In this document: positions 44,361 through 54,922 of the stretch, piece by piece | Layout: each line of letters opens with the position of its first letter | How positions within the stretch are numbered: the stretch's first letter is position 1 | Origin: Garcia nutans | Lineage: Eukaryota; Streptophyta; Magnoliopsida; Malpighiales; Euphorbiaceae | Length of the DNA: 64,000 nt | Direction of reading: 5' to 3' | NCBI GenBank assembly: GCA_947685225.1 | Contig: CANTUV010000037.1 | Span: 31,639,001 to 31,703,000 of the forward strand | Translations under genes and position numbers: made by a program | The notes under the pieces: model-generated | What the model saw: only the letters and a program-made list of their open reading frames with translations | The model's database searches: none | What the model was told of the DNA's origin: nothing

Positions 44361-44542
44361 GTAACAGTCTTGCCGGGTTGAGGATCTCCTCATATGTGTT
44401 GAGTTGATGGTCCAAGAGACTGGGTCTGTTACACTATGAGAATTGTGAATATGAGATATATGATTTGTAACAGTCTTGCCGGGTTGAGGATCTTCTCATA
44501 TGTGTTGAGTGATGGTCCAAGAGACTGGGTCTGTTACACTAT
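44361..44542 (+). repeat. Duplicated ~106-bp block in solo LTR
   Basis: GTAACAGTCTTGCCGGGTTG, then AGGATCT and CATATGTGTTGAGT, then GGTCCAAGAGACTGGGTCTG, twice in tandem. The same doublet is at 15346-15523. Confidence 0.85.
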
Positions 44543-44910
44543 CCATGGATAGAGATACATGTATATACATTGCCTACGGGCGTGATTATTGTGACTATGA
44601 ACCAAAGCAGTAACTCTGAACTCTGAATATCGTATTAAATACTTGTTGGGCCCATAGGTGTCAAGGTTATATGAATGTCTTAAATAATGTTATGAGTTAA
44701 TGAAATGAGATGTTGTTTATTGAGTATGATTGATTAATGTTGAATGTGGAAAGATGTTGAATTGTGGTATGCTCATATGACTATGATTTGTGAAATGCAT
44801 AATTATGTGGTTAACTTTATATTTATGATGTTGATCTTATCAATAACATATGTGGCATTGCATTACATTAAAGCATACCATTAGCATGTTTTATCTTACT
44901 AAGTCGTTGG

Positions 44911-44940
44911 CTTAGCGCGATAGTGTTTAATCGCGCAGGT
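44911..44940 (+). promoter_or_regulatory. Conserved GCGCGAT hairpin motif in solo LTR
   Basis: CTTAGCGCGATAGTGTTTAA then TCGCGCAGGT. The arms GCGCGA and TCGCGC are perfect; near-identical to 4731-4762. Confidence 0.55.
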
Positions 44941-45363
44941 AATAGAGTTGATAGAGTTGAACCCGAGAGTTCATCAAGACCAAGTGAGAGTAAACCTTGA
45001 AGAATCCATTTTGGGAGCTTAAAGATCAGAGCAGAATTGTCAATCATGTATACTTCTTTATATTTTGTAAAGAAATGTTTAATATGTAAATATGTACATA
45101 TTGTATAACTTCCGCTGTGTAATATTTAAATGTATATATATATAATATGTTTTGTTTTATAAGTAAATGATCTACTTTTCTATAATGTATAATGATAAGG
45201 GTATTGTATTAAATTTAAAGTGTTTTGAATGTTAAGAAAACCGTAGCATCCCTATATTTGGTGCACCTATGCTACATTGTTGTGGTTGTAGTGTGTGTGC
45301 ATTGGATATGGGGGTGTTACACTTATTGCTTTTCACTCTCTTTCACTAAGGTTTTAGATCATT

Positions 45364-45379
45364 GAAGCAGGGGGCAAAC
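45364..45379 (+). promoter_or_regulatory. Ogre-derivative polypurine tract
   Basis: GAAGCAGGGGGCAAAC immediately before the 3' LTR; the same tract (minus) is at 47769-47786 in the partner element. Confidence 0.85.
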
Positions 45380-47652
45380 TGTAGACCCTTAATTTTTGAC
45401 CCAATCCGATCCAATATACTTTATTTAGTCCAAAATGATTTTTATTATCTAATTGGTCCAAAATAATTTTAATTAAATAGTTTTTCCTTTATTATCTAAT
45501 TTTTATTAATAAAAATTAAAAATCAAAAAATAAAATTCAAAAAATAAAAATAAAAATAAAAATAAAAATAAAAATAAAAATCGGAGTCGGAAAAAAAATT
45601 GGCAGCGAAAAGTGGTCGCGCGGGCCCGTCGGCCCAACAGCAGCTCACCCGCAGGCCTACGGGCGAGTTATTTCGCCCGCAGGAAATTCCTGAGGGCGAA
45701 ATAACTTCCTGCAGGGCGAGTTATTTCATTCGCAGGAAATTCCTGAGGGCGAAATAACTTCCCGCAGGAATTTCCTGCGTGCTGCCACGCCCACTGGCCC
45801 CAGCCACGGGCCCGCTGCCACAGTTTTCGCTAGCGCAAAATTTTTCGATCCAAATTTTTGAAATCTAACCCAATTAGGTTTTAATTTCTTTTTTTTATTA
45901 ATATTACTTACTTTAATTAATTAGGAATAAATAACCTTAAACCACTATAAATAAGGACCAAAGGCATTGAAATTAAGGGTGGCCGAGAAAGAGGAAATCC
46001 AAAGGGAGTTTGGAAAGTTTGAAACCAAATCAAGGAAGGAAAAGAAGAAATTCAATTTAAATCTTTTCTGGACAGCAGCATCACGAAAAAAGGGATTCCA
46101 AAGGCAAAAAAGGTTTGTCTTTGGAGCTAGTTCATCCAAGAAGAAGCTATTTTGGAGCAACTTACAAAAGAAGGTATGAAATTCTAAATTCTATTTTTTT
46201 TATACAGTAGCTAAAACTAGGATTTTTTGTGTTTTTCAAAAGTTAAAATCTTAGAACTTTAATTTAGTTTTCCAAAGTTAAAACACTAAAACGTGACCTT
46301 ATTTTCTAAAAAGACTTAAAATTGTTATTTTTTCTTCTTAAAGACCTTAAAACACTAATTGAACATATTTTTCAATAAAACCAAAATCAAATTCTGTTTC
46401 TTTTAAGATTTTAAAGTAGGTTCTATTTCATTCAAAAAGCCTTAAAAAACATCTTTTCTACTTATAAAAACTTCAATCCTTTTGTTTAAATTCATAAAAT
46501 TTCATAAAACATCAAATTGATTTTTTAAAACCCTAAAAATTCTTCATTACCCGAGACCCAAATTTCAAAACCCTAAAATCCAAAATTTAACTTTTAAACC
46601 TAAAATAATGAACCCTAATCCTTTTAAAACCTTAAACCCTAATTTTTATGAACCCTAATCCTTTTAAAAACATTAAAAAACATAAAAACATGAAAACCCA
46701 AAAATTGCACAGTAGCTTAAAATTCAATAATCAAAAATCACAAATTAAAGTATTTTAAGGTATTTAAAACCCTAGTTTCATGATTTCATCATTCAAATCT
46801 TAATTTGTTTAATCAAAGAGTCTTACCAACCTTTTAAAACATAAAACCCTAATCTATTTTAATTCCATAAAAAGTCACAGTAGCTATAATTGAACTTTTA
46901 TTTGCTTTATTCAATTCCATATTTACTTATAGCTTGATTTATCTCTTATGCTTTAATCTATTTAATTTCAATACTTGATTTATTTAATTTATCATGGATG
47001 GATGTTTATTTTATTGATATTTAAATACTTTTGATGAATGATTTATTCATGGATGATTATTTACTTTTGTCAATTAATTTAGATTTCCAAAAGTTGTAAG
47101 AGGTATGTTTCCACTTGGTGGGTACCTCATTAGTTAAACATCATGTAATTTAATTTGCTTTTCTATTTTAGAACCTATGTAAAGGGCATGTTTCTACTTT
47201 TTGGTGGGTGTCCTATCTAGGCATGTGATGTAAGGACATGTTTCCATCCTTGGATGGGTGTCCATTTATTTGTTTTGTTTGGACATTGTTTTGATTTTAA
47301 TATATTGATGCTTTCTTTTAATTATTGTGTGTAATAAGGATAATGTTATTATACTTAAGAATTTTATAATATTAAGACCTGTAAAGGAGGCCGGTTCCAA
47401 TGAACCGGGCGTTGTGGGGATGCTGGGCCATTTCTCACCTTCCCCACACGTACCCAACTTTCCGAACCCATTAGGGGGTTGGGGATTCCTTAGGAATCGA
47501 GTCATCCACCCCTTTCTTTTTCCCAGTCCGTCCGGGTGGCGACTCCATTTTCTCCAGACTTAGGTCCGTGTTCTCTAAGGCCCCGAGCCTAAACAGTGCC
47601 GAAGTTGCAAGAACCATTCCACCGGGAGTGGGGGCGAAAATCCCCGCTCACA
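45380..47652 (+). repeat. 3' LTR of the Ogre derivative
   Basis: 2273 bp, TGTAGACCC to CGCTCACA. Uninterrupted and colinear with 31682-36302. U3 hairpins are at 45665-45775 and the TATA box at 45945-45956. Confidence 0.92.
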
Positions 47653-47657
47653 ATACT

Positions 47658-47768
47658 AAAGCAAAAATTATTTAATAAAAATTATTTTGGACCAATTAGA
47701 CAACAAAAATCATTTTAGACTAAATAAAACATATTGGACCGGATTGGGTTAAAAATTAATGGTCTACA
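47658..47768 (-). repeat. Ogre 3' LTR, piece 1 (U3 start)
   Basis: 111 bp ending GGTCTACA on plus (TGTAGACC on minus), matching 60380-60495. This is the first part of the minus-strand LTR after the PPT (47769-47786, minus CAAGCAGGGGGCAAAC). Confidence 0.9.
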
Positions 47769-47864
47769 GTTTGCCCCCTGCTTGAATGATCTGAAACCTT
47801 AGTGAAAGAGAGTGAAAAGCAATAAGACTTATTTTTTGATGAAACGGTTGAGGTTTTGGGTTCT

Positions 47865-48615
47865 GGACCCGGTTCGAGTTCTGGACTCAAGGATAATTCT
47901 AGGTTCTGGACCTAAGGAAAATTTGGGTTCTGGACCCGAGCTAAGTTCTGGACTTAAAAATAATTATAGGTTCTGGACCTAATGGTAAACTTGGGTTCTG
48001 GACCCGGTTTGAGTTCTGGACTCAAGGACAATTCTAGGTTCTGGACCTAAGGAAAATTTGGGTTCTGGACCCGAGCTAAGTTCTGGACTTAAAGATAATT
48101 CTAGGTTCTGGACCTAATGGTAAACTTGGGTTCTAGACCCGATTTGAGTTCTGGACTCAAAGATAATTCTAGGTTCTTAACCTAAGGAAAATTTGGGTTC
48201 TGGACCCGAGCTAAGTTCTGGACTTAAAAATAATTCTAGGTTCTGGACCTAATAGTAAACTTGGGTTCTGGACCCGGTTTGAATTCTGGACTCAAGGATA
48301 ATTCTAGGTTCTGGACCTAAGGAAAATTTGGGTTCTGGACCCAAGCTAAGTTCTGGACTTAAAAATAATTCTAGGTTCTGGACCTAATGGTAAAATTGGG
48401 TTCTGGACCCGGTTTGAGTTCTGGACTCAAGGATAATTCTAGGTTCTAGACCTAAGGAAAATTTGGGTTATAGACCCGAGCTAAGTTCTGGACTTAAAAA
48501 TAATTCTAGGTTCTGGACCTAATGGTAAATTTAGGTTCTGGACCCGGTTTGAGTTCTGGACTCAAGGATAATTCTAGGTTCTGGACCTAAGGAAAACTTT
48601 GGGTTCTGGACCCAA
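47865..48615 (-). repeat. 135-bp higher-order repeat of six mini-hairpins
   Basis: The period is 135 bp (anchors GAGTTCTGGACTC at 47876, 48011, 48146, 48281, 48416, 48551). Each unit holds six copies of a hairpin with loop TTCTGG-type core and stems GGGT/ACCC, GAGT/ACTC, AGGT/ACCT, GGGT/ACCC, AAGT/ACTT and AGGT/ACCT. About 5.5 units. It lies about 80 bp from the PPT. Confidence 0.92.
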
Positions 48616-48619
48616 GAGA

Positions 48620-48900
48620 TTTGAATACTCGATCCTAAACTAGACTCGGATACTCGATCCTATCTGGATTCGGATACTCGATCCTAAACTGGATTAGAAT
48701 ACTCGATCCTAACTGTATTGGGATATTCGGCCCTAAATTGATTTGATTTGGGTACTTGGACCCAAGATTGGGCACTTGGACCTAAGATTGGGTACTTGGA
48801 CCCGAGCTTGAATTAACTTGGGTGACCCTAGATTGATTTGATTTGGGTACTTGGACCCGAGATTGGGTACTTGGACCCGAGAATGAATTTGATTAACCTT
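48620..48900 (-). repeat. Short hairpin words shared with the other Ogre
   Basis: About five GGATACTCGATCC-type units (reverse complement of the 24-bp array unit) are followed by several GGGTACTTGGACCC units (stem GGGT/ACCC). The first type is amplified about 39-fold in the element at 31682-47652. Confidence 0.85.
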
Positions 48901-49054
48901 TTATCAGTTGAGAAGTCTGACTGCTCTAGATGTTCTATGCATTGTGATTCTTCATCCTCAGAATGGATCTTCACCCTCGGAGATCGAGTCTTCACACTTG
49001 AAATTGGATCTTCATCCTTGGAGATCGGGGTCTTCTTTGTTCTTTGAAGATGGG

Positions 49055-49745
49055 AGTGACACGGCCAGTGGCTTGGCCGTGTCTCCAGGGTGTGTCAGCT
49101 TCTGTGTCTTTTCTTTGGTTTTTCTTTGTTCTAGGCTTAGGATGGGACACAGCCAAGCTCCTGGCCGTGTCATGTGACACGGCCAGTGGCTTGGCCGTAC
49201 TGGCCGTGTCACATGACACGGTGTGTCACCTTCTGCCATTTCTTTCCTTCTTTCTTTTCTTTCTTTGGTTTGGTCTTCAGGTGAGACACGGCCAGTGGCT
49301 TGGCCGTGTCTCCTGCCCGTGTCACCTACTGTTTCTTTTCTTTCTTTGCTTGGTCCTTCTTGACTTTGCCTCTTAGGAGAGACACGGCCAGTGGCTTGGC
49401 CGTGTCATTTGCCAGTGTCACCTGCTGTTTCTTTTCTTTCTTTGCTTAGTCCTTCTTGACTTTGCCCCTTAGGAGAGACATGGCCAGTGGCTTGGCCGTG
49501 TTGCCTGCTAGTGTCACCTACTGTTTCTTTTCTTTTTTTTCTTGGTCCTTCTTGACTTTGGCCCTTAGGAGATACACGGCCAGTGGCTTGGTCGTGTCAC
49601 CTGCCAGTGTCACCTACTGTTTCTTTTCTTTCTTTGCTTGGTCCTTCTTGACTTTGTCCTTTAGGAGAGACACGGCCAGTAGCTTGGCCGTGTCACCTGC
49701 CAGTGTCACCTACTGTTTCTTTTCTTTTGAGGTGACACGGCTAAT
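49055..49745 (+). repeat. Tandem GACACGGCCAGTGGCTTGGCCGTGTC array (about 97-bp period)
   Basis: Units combine the hairpin (ACACGGCCA, GTGGCT, TGGCCGTGT) with CACCTACTGTTTCTTTTCTTTC and CTTGGTCCTTCTTGACTTTG. Starts are near 49284, 49381, 49477, 49574 and 49670, with less regular copies from 49058. The hairpin is the same as in the Athila LTR. On plus it lies upstream of the antisense ORF region. Confidence 0.9.
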
Positions 49746-49879
49746 CTCGATTTGGCTTGGTCATATCTTGCTTGATTCATGCTCTTCTTTCCTTGTTTTG
49801 ATCTTCCAAGGGAGTTTTTTTGCACTTTAACCATTTTCCCTTGCAACTGCTTTTTCTTTCTTTGATTCTTTAATGATTG

Positions 49880-50440
49880 TTGCAGGTTGTTGGCTCGTTT
49901 GATCACGAGGTTGGACCTTCTTTCACTGCCCCTTCATTTGCTCATTCTAGCCTGCCGATACGCCATCTTATCCGCAGGGTATTGATGTGAACTAGCTGGT
50001 ACGTTCCTCATTTCATAAAAGTTTATGCTATATGTATGCATGATTATGTATGCTCTTACCTTTTTCTCTCTAAGCTCACAGCGGATGCTTGAAGAACAAA
50101 ATAAGAAACTTCAAGAAGAGTTGGCTGCAAGTCGTCAGCAAGCTTCTCATTTTGAAAGTTTATATCATCAATCCGAACAAAATTTTCGTGACTTTCGATT
50201 TCAAGGAATGAGGGATCCTGGTGCTTCTTCATCGAGAGGCCCCTAGACTGATGACCATGAGATCCTTTCGTCTGCTTTTGATGAGGACCATGACAAATCA
50301 GAACTCCAAGGCAATAGGGATTTTAGTGCTTCTGCTTCAGATGATCCCGGGATGAGTAATTTGCCCCCTCCTCCAATAGGCGATGATTTTTTCAAGTCTT
50401 TATTTGGTGACCTACCACCACCCTCTTAGTAATATGTAAA
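49880..50440 (+). pseudogene. Antisense coiled-coil ORF fragment in the Ogre 3' region
   Basis: It runs opposite to the element. After a splice-acceptor-like CTCTCTAAGCTCACAG, the plus strand encodes MLEEQNKKLQEELAASRQQ and HFESLYHQSEQNF, a clear coiled-coil pattern, then a stop at 50244 and further in-frame acidic, proline-rich sequence to about 50430. Antisense ORFs in 3' regions are known in the Tat lineage. Start and exon structure cannot be fixed. Confidence 0.5.
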
Positions 50441-50589
50441 TATTGTAACTCTTTTTTTTTATATTGCTCTAAGTTTTGCCTAGTCCGCCCATGCGGATTT
50501 TTGAAACTAGCGAGCTGTCCTAATTTTTGCCTAAGGTGCCCTTGCCGGTTTTCAACTTAGCGGACTCTTTTTTTTTAACTTAATTCTTT

Positions 50590-50998
50590 CTTCACAGATT
50601 TGGCTTCAGGAGCGTCTTTGTTTGCTTGATACTCCCTCCATGGACTTTGCTAGATACCTGCCACATCATCTTCTGCTAGAAAGCTACTCCATCTTGCTTC
50701 TTCATATGCAGACTGGGTCGACTGGATCTACTCACCCTCTGAAGTCAATGTCCGTTGGTTGGTACCTTGGTGGAAGATTTCTCGTATCACCATGCGGACA
50801 TACTTGATGTACGTTCCCCTTGCTGCTCTTCGTCAAGGTACATGCTATGATCCTCGCCGACTTGGGCGTCAGTATGGAGCTGAGCTTCGTGATTCTGACT
50901 TTGCTCCTGACCTAGACATGCCTTGCTTGACTGAAGCCTACTTGGATCGGTTAAGGCAAAGCTGGCCTGCACGTTACACTTATAGACTGCCATAGATT
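50590..50998 (+). pseudogene. Antisense plant-mobile-domain-like fragment
   Basis: The plus strand, after TTTCTTCACAG (acceptor-like, 50597) and a stop at 50651, reads ADWVDWIYSPSEVNVRWLV, PWWKISRITMRTYLMYVPL, ALRQGTCYDPRRLGRQYG and LTEAYLDRLRQSWPARY before a stop at 50996. The W-rich pattern with 'VPL.ALR...CY.P.R..RQ(Y/F)G' resembles the plant mobile domain of transposon-derived proteins. Oddly it lies after the coiled-coil fragment, while such proteins usually have the coiled coil last, so the region may be rearranged. No intact gene is present. Confidence 0.5.
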
Positions 50999-51379
50999 TT
51001 ACATTTGTCAATTCAGAAAGTTTTTTGTTAGGATGAAAAATAACTGAAGTAATAAAAGATGCTTCTTTTCCATTTATAATTTGTCATCACCTTTTGCAAT
51101 TATGATTATTATTTCATCCATATTTGGTCGAATACTTATAACAGTGCACACAAAACAATTTTAATTATTAATTCTTTTTTATTAAATTGGGAAACAACCA
51201 AACATAAAGGCAGCATACACAAGATCACTCCTGTTGCCAATTAGCCCTTTCGGGTTTTATAATTGACGATTTTCTCTCATTAGCCCTAATTATTGTCTAG
51301 GCCGCCCTTTCGGATTTTCGGATCTAGCGGACTGTTCTAACTTTTGCCTAGGCCGCCCTTTTTGGGTTTTCAACCTATA

Positions 51380-52099
51380 AGTCTTGGTCATCTTGGATGG
51401 AATTTGCTTAGTTGTCTTGTTTGTTGCTTCCACGGCACCATTAGCCTTTGGTCTATAAGGAGAGGATCAATGATGATGGATTTGGTACTTAGAGAATAAA
51501 TCCTTAACTGCTCCTTGAAACTGTACCCCATTGTCTGATATCACACTGTGCGGGACCCCATATCTGCAGATGAGATTCTTTTCAATAAACCTAGCCATTT
51601 GACTTGCACCCAGCTTGTTGAAGGATTCGGCTTCAACCCATTTTGAAAAATAATCAACTGCTACTATAATGAAACGGTGACCGTTTGAGGCTGTCGGATG
51701 TATTTCTCCTATAATGTTGATACCCCAGGTGGCAAATGGCCAGGGTGAAGACATTGAATGTAGTTCTTCAGGAGGCATATGATTCAAGTTACCATACATC
51801 TGACATTGCTGGCACTTCTTTACAAATTCAATACAGTCTTTCTCCATGGTCAACCAATAGTAACCTTGTCGGATAATCTTCTTAACTAGGGCCAAACCAC
51901 TCATGTGTGGACCGCAACTTCCCGCGTGTATTTCAGACATGATGCGCTCCACTTCAGGCTTTCTTAAACATCTCAAATGCACTCCATCAGGCCATCTTCG
52001 GTATAACTCTCCATGGAAGGTGATGTATTGCAATGGCCACCTCCTTATGGCTCTTCTCTCTTTCTTTGTTGCCCCCGGCGGGTATTCTCTTTCCTCCAA
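51380..52099 (-). pseudogene. Ogre integrase, truncated, catalytic Asp changed
   Basis: HHCC finger: EIHAGSCGPHMSG...KKCQQCQMYG. The first catalytic position reads TWGINIIGEI where relatives have WGIDI, so Asp is replaced by Asn. The second Asp is kept in VISDNGVQFQ. A TGA at 51467 interrupts before the region with the third residue (NGAVEATNK), and the similarity ends near 51380, without the C-terminal part. It cannot be active. Confidence 0.82.
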
Positions 52100-52102
52100 A
52101 AA

Positions 52103-54115
52103 TCACCTTATAGTATCATACCATGCATCATGGTCCTTATCAACTTCCATGATTGTCTCATATTCATAGCAAGGAGTTGATGAACTGGTCAAGATAAGAG
52201 GCTTAAGGAATAAGCTGGCAGGATTTTTCCATACCGAAGCCAATGTGGCTAGGGCATCAACCATCTGATTTTCTTCTCTTGACAGGTGTATAAACCTACA
52301 CTCCTTAAAATTCTTCTTCATCATGGTCAGGTAATGCTGGTATGGTTTCAATTTTTCTTCTTTCAACTCCCACTCTCCATTTACTTGGGATACTACTAGC
52401 AACGAATCACCATAAACTTCCAACTTATCCACCTTCATAATCATTAGGGTTTCTAAACTGAAAATACAAGCTTCGTACTCCACCATATTATTGGTTTCCC
52501 TAAATTTCAACTTTTTAGCTAAAGGGATAAGTTCCCCTTCAGGCGATTCTAGTATAACTCCCAAACCTGCTCCTTTCCTGTTTACTGCTCCATCAAAATA
52601 CATCTTCCACCCTTGTACTTCAATTGCTTCTAAATGTTCATCTGGAAATTCCAAGATTACCTCTTCACTTTCTAGTAATGGTTGTTGAGCCAGGAATTCT
52701 GCCACCGCTCTACCCTTGATTGTTTTCCTGGTTACATACTTGATCTCAAATTCTTCTAATATTATCAACCATCGACCATATTTCCCAATTAAAGAGGGTG
52801 TCTCCCTCAAGTATTTCATTGGATCCAACCTGGAAATTGCTTGCACACTATATGATTGAAAGTAATGTCGCAACTTCTTAGAAGACCAAACCACAGTTAT
52901 ACATGTCTTTTCAATGATACTATACTTAATTTCATAAGGTAGGAGCTTTCTACTCAAATAGTAAACAACATGCTCAATCCCCGACTCATCTGTTTGGGCT
53001 AGCATGGCTCCTATCGACTCTTCTTCAACTGTTAAGTATAATAATAGAGGTTTTTCGGGTTTAGGTGGTTTCAAAATAGTTGGATTCAACAAATACTCTT
53101 TTATTCGGTCAAAGGCCTTTTGACATTCTTCATTCCATACGACCGGCTGATTCTTTCTAAGAAATTTGAAGATAGGCTCACAGATTGTTGTGAGCTTTGC
53201 TATAAATATGCTAATGTACTGCAGTTTACCAATGAATCCCTGAACTTCTCTCTCCGTCTTTGGGGCTGGCATATCCCTGATTGCTTTGACTTTGTCAGGA
53301 TCAATCTCAATACCATTCGGACCAATTACATGTCCCAATAATTTGCTTAAAGTAACACCGAATACACACTTCTTCGGGTTTAATCTCAGCTTATACTTCA
53401 AAGCTCTATCGAAGAATAATTCTAAATTCTGGAAGTGCTGCTCCCTCGTATCCGACTTCACCATCATATCATCAACATATACTTCAACTTCTTTGTGCAT
53501 CATGTCATGAAATAGTGTGGTGGCCATCCTTTGGTAGGTTGCTCCAGTATTCTTTAAGCCGAAAGGCATCACCCTATAACAAAACCCCATGTAGTAGTGA
53601 AGGCAGTTTTGGCTTTATCCTCTTGGGCCATTAACACTTGATTATATCCGGAAAATCCATCTACAAACGAGTGTAGCACGCTAGAGGCCACACTATCAAT
53701 GAGAACATCTATATGAGGTAAAGGAAAATCATCCTTAGGGGAAGCTTTGTTTAAATCTCTATAGTCCACGCAGACCCTTATCCTTCCATCTTTCTTTGGC
53801 ATGGGTACTATATTGGCTAACCAATCTGGATATTCTATCACTTCAAGGAACTTCACTTGTATTTGCTTAGTGACCTCTTCTTTAACCAACTCAGCCTACT
53901 CAGGTCTTAGTCGCCTAAGCTTTTGTTTGACAGGCTTAATGTGAGTGTAAGTAGGAATATGATGCTCGGCAATGTCCAGGCATATCCTCATAAGACCAAG
54001 CAAACAGTTCTTCATATTTTTTGAATATTTTTTCAAATCTCTCTCTCTCATCAGGAGTAAGGTCGGATGCTATGCTAATGTTTTTAGGATTTTCAATTGT
54101 TCCCAAATTTAATGA
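52103..54115 (-). pseudogene. pol: Ogre RT, degenerate RNase H and second (archaeal-type) RNase H
   Basis: Upstream RT remnants (KYEELFAWSYEDMPG, then THIKPVKQKLRRLRPE and a stop) start near 54050. RT continues KKDGRIRVCVDYRDLNKASPK; a one-base shift near 53580 leads to YRVMPFGLKNTGATYQRM and the catalytic YVDDMMVKS. The first RNase H (about 53000-52700) lacks its usual catalytic DAS (PLLLYLTVEEESIGAMLA). The second RNase H (about 52610-52230) has MYFDGAVN, NNMVEYEA, YGDSLLVVSQ and MVDALATLAS, keeping the acidic residues. A dual RNase H with a decayed first copy is characteristic of the Tat lineage. Confidence 0.88.
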
Positions 54116-54922
54116 TTATGTGTTAACAGAATTAATATTAAAGATGCTCATGTAACTGCTATTTGAATGTATGTGACCATCAGGAGAAACATCACATAAG
54201 TAAGCAAAATCAGACTTTATTGCATTCATTTTGGAAAAGAAAACATCATCATCCTCATACAAAGCAAACAAATTAAAATCAAAATCAAAATCATTGTTCT
54301 CAGAATCATAAAGTAGGATGTCTTCAAACTTTTCTTCAACCAGGGCAGCAATCTCTTCCGGAGTCTTCTCGGCTTTCAGGGCAGCTTCATTCTTCTCTTT
54401 GTTGATTAACAGGGTAAGCTCTTTCTTCACTTGCTCCACTAACTCAGCAACATCTGCAAAAATTTCAAAACCGGGGATTAACTTACCCATGAACATGATT
54501 GGCTCGGGTTTTCCTTGGAGTGGTCCCATATCTGGGGCTTGGACAAAAATCTCTTCGAGCAGTGGGAAGCTCATCTTCTCATTCTTCTTTGGTTGAACAT
54601 CATTGGCTTTTTCATATCCTAACCCCTTCTTGGAAGCTTGAGTTCTAAAATCTGGCAACTTTGTTAAACCGGCCTTACCCTTTCCAAGACCAGTTCCGGG
54701 AAGGTAGCTTATGTTCTTCATCATATTCAAGACTTTGGAGTCCACTGCTTCATCATCAAAAAATACAGCTACTTGAAAACCATTGAGAGGCCTCTCAACC
54801 ATTAGAGCGTTAACAATCTCATTATCTTCAGCTTCAATGACCACTGTTTCATTTCCATTGGGGAATTTGATCTTTTGATGAAGGGGGAAGGAACTCCACC
54901 AAGAGAGTGAAACCATGGTCAT
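54116..54922 (-). pseudogene. Ogre protease-RT linker with G-patch-like motif
   Basis: 268 open codons between protease and RT, but the frame begins after a TGA (about 54926) and a shift, and ends in a stop before RT. It contains HQKIKFPNG, then YLPGTGLGKGKAGL and KKGLGY, a G-patch-like glycine pattern (about residues 74-105), then long acidic, lysine-rich sequence. G-patch-like motifs occur in this position in several retroelements. The function here is unknown. Confidence 0.65.

Larger units (their letters stand above)
42574..45321 (+). mobile_element. Chromovirus-type solo LTR
   Basis: 2748 bp, TGTAATATCCC to GGGTGTTACA, perfect CTTAT duplications (42569-42573, 45322-45326). No coding region, PBS or PPT. 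It is the closest relative of the split solo LTR 4216-17007 over most of its length. It contains CCGTGTCCCTCAAGTGGCTGCCCGTGTCCC (43848-43877), a 106-bp doublet (44361-44542) and the GCGCGAT hairpin (44911-44940). It sits between the hairpin array and the PPT of the Ogre derivative. Confidence 0.9.
31682..47652 (+). mobile_element. Non-autonomous gag-only Ogre derivative (plus strand)
   Basis: It is inserted in the 3' LTR of the minus-strand Ogre, in opposite orientation. Duplications are ATACC (31677-31681) and ATACT (47653-47657). The 5' LTR is 31682-36302 (about 2.25 kb without its nested solo LTR) and the 3' LTR is 45380-47652 (2273 bp). The PBS at 36304 and the PPT at 45364-45379 match the autonomous element. 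Inside are a damaged gag, long non-coding DNA and a 24-bp hairpin array, but no protease, RT or integrase. It would have depended on proteins from a related element. Confidence 0.87.

Noticed and set aside
49044..49830. Open frames of 110 and 124 codons across the Ogre hairpin array
   Set aside because: Periodic peptides follow the ~97-bp repeat; composition explained by the array.
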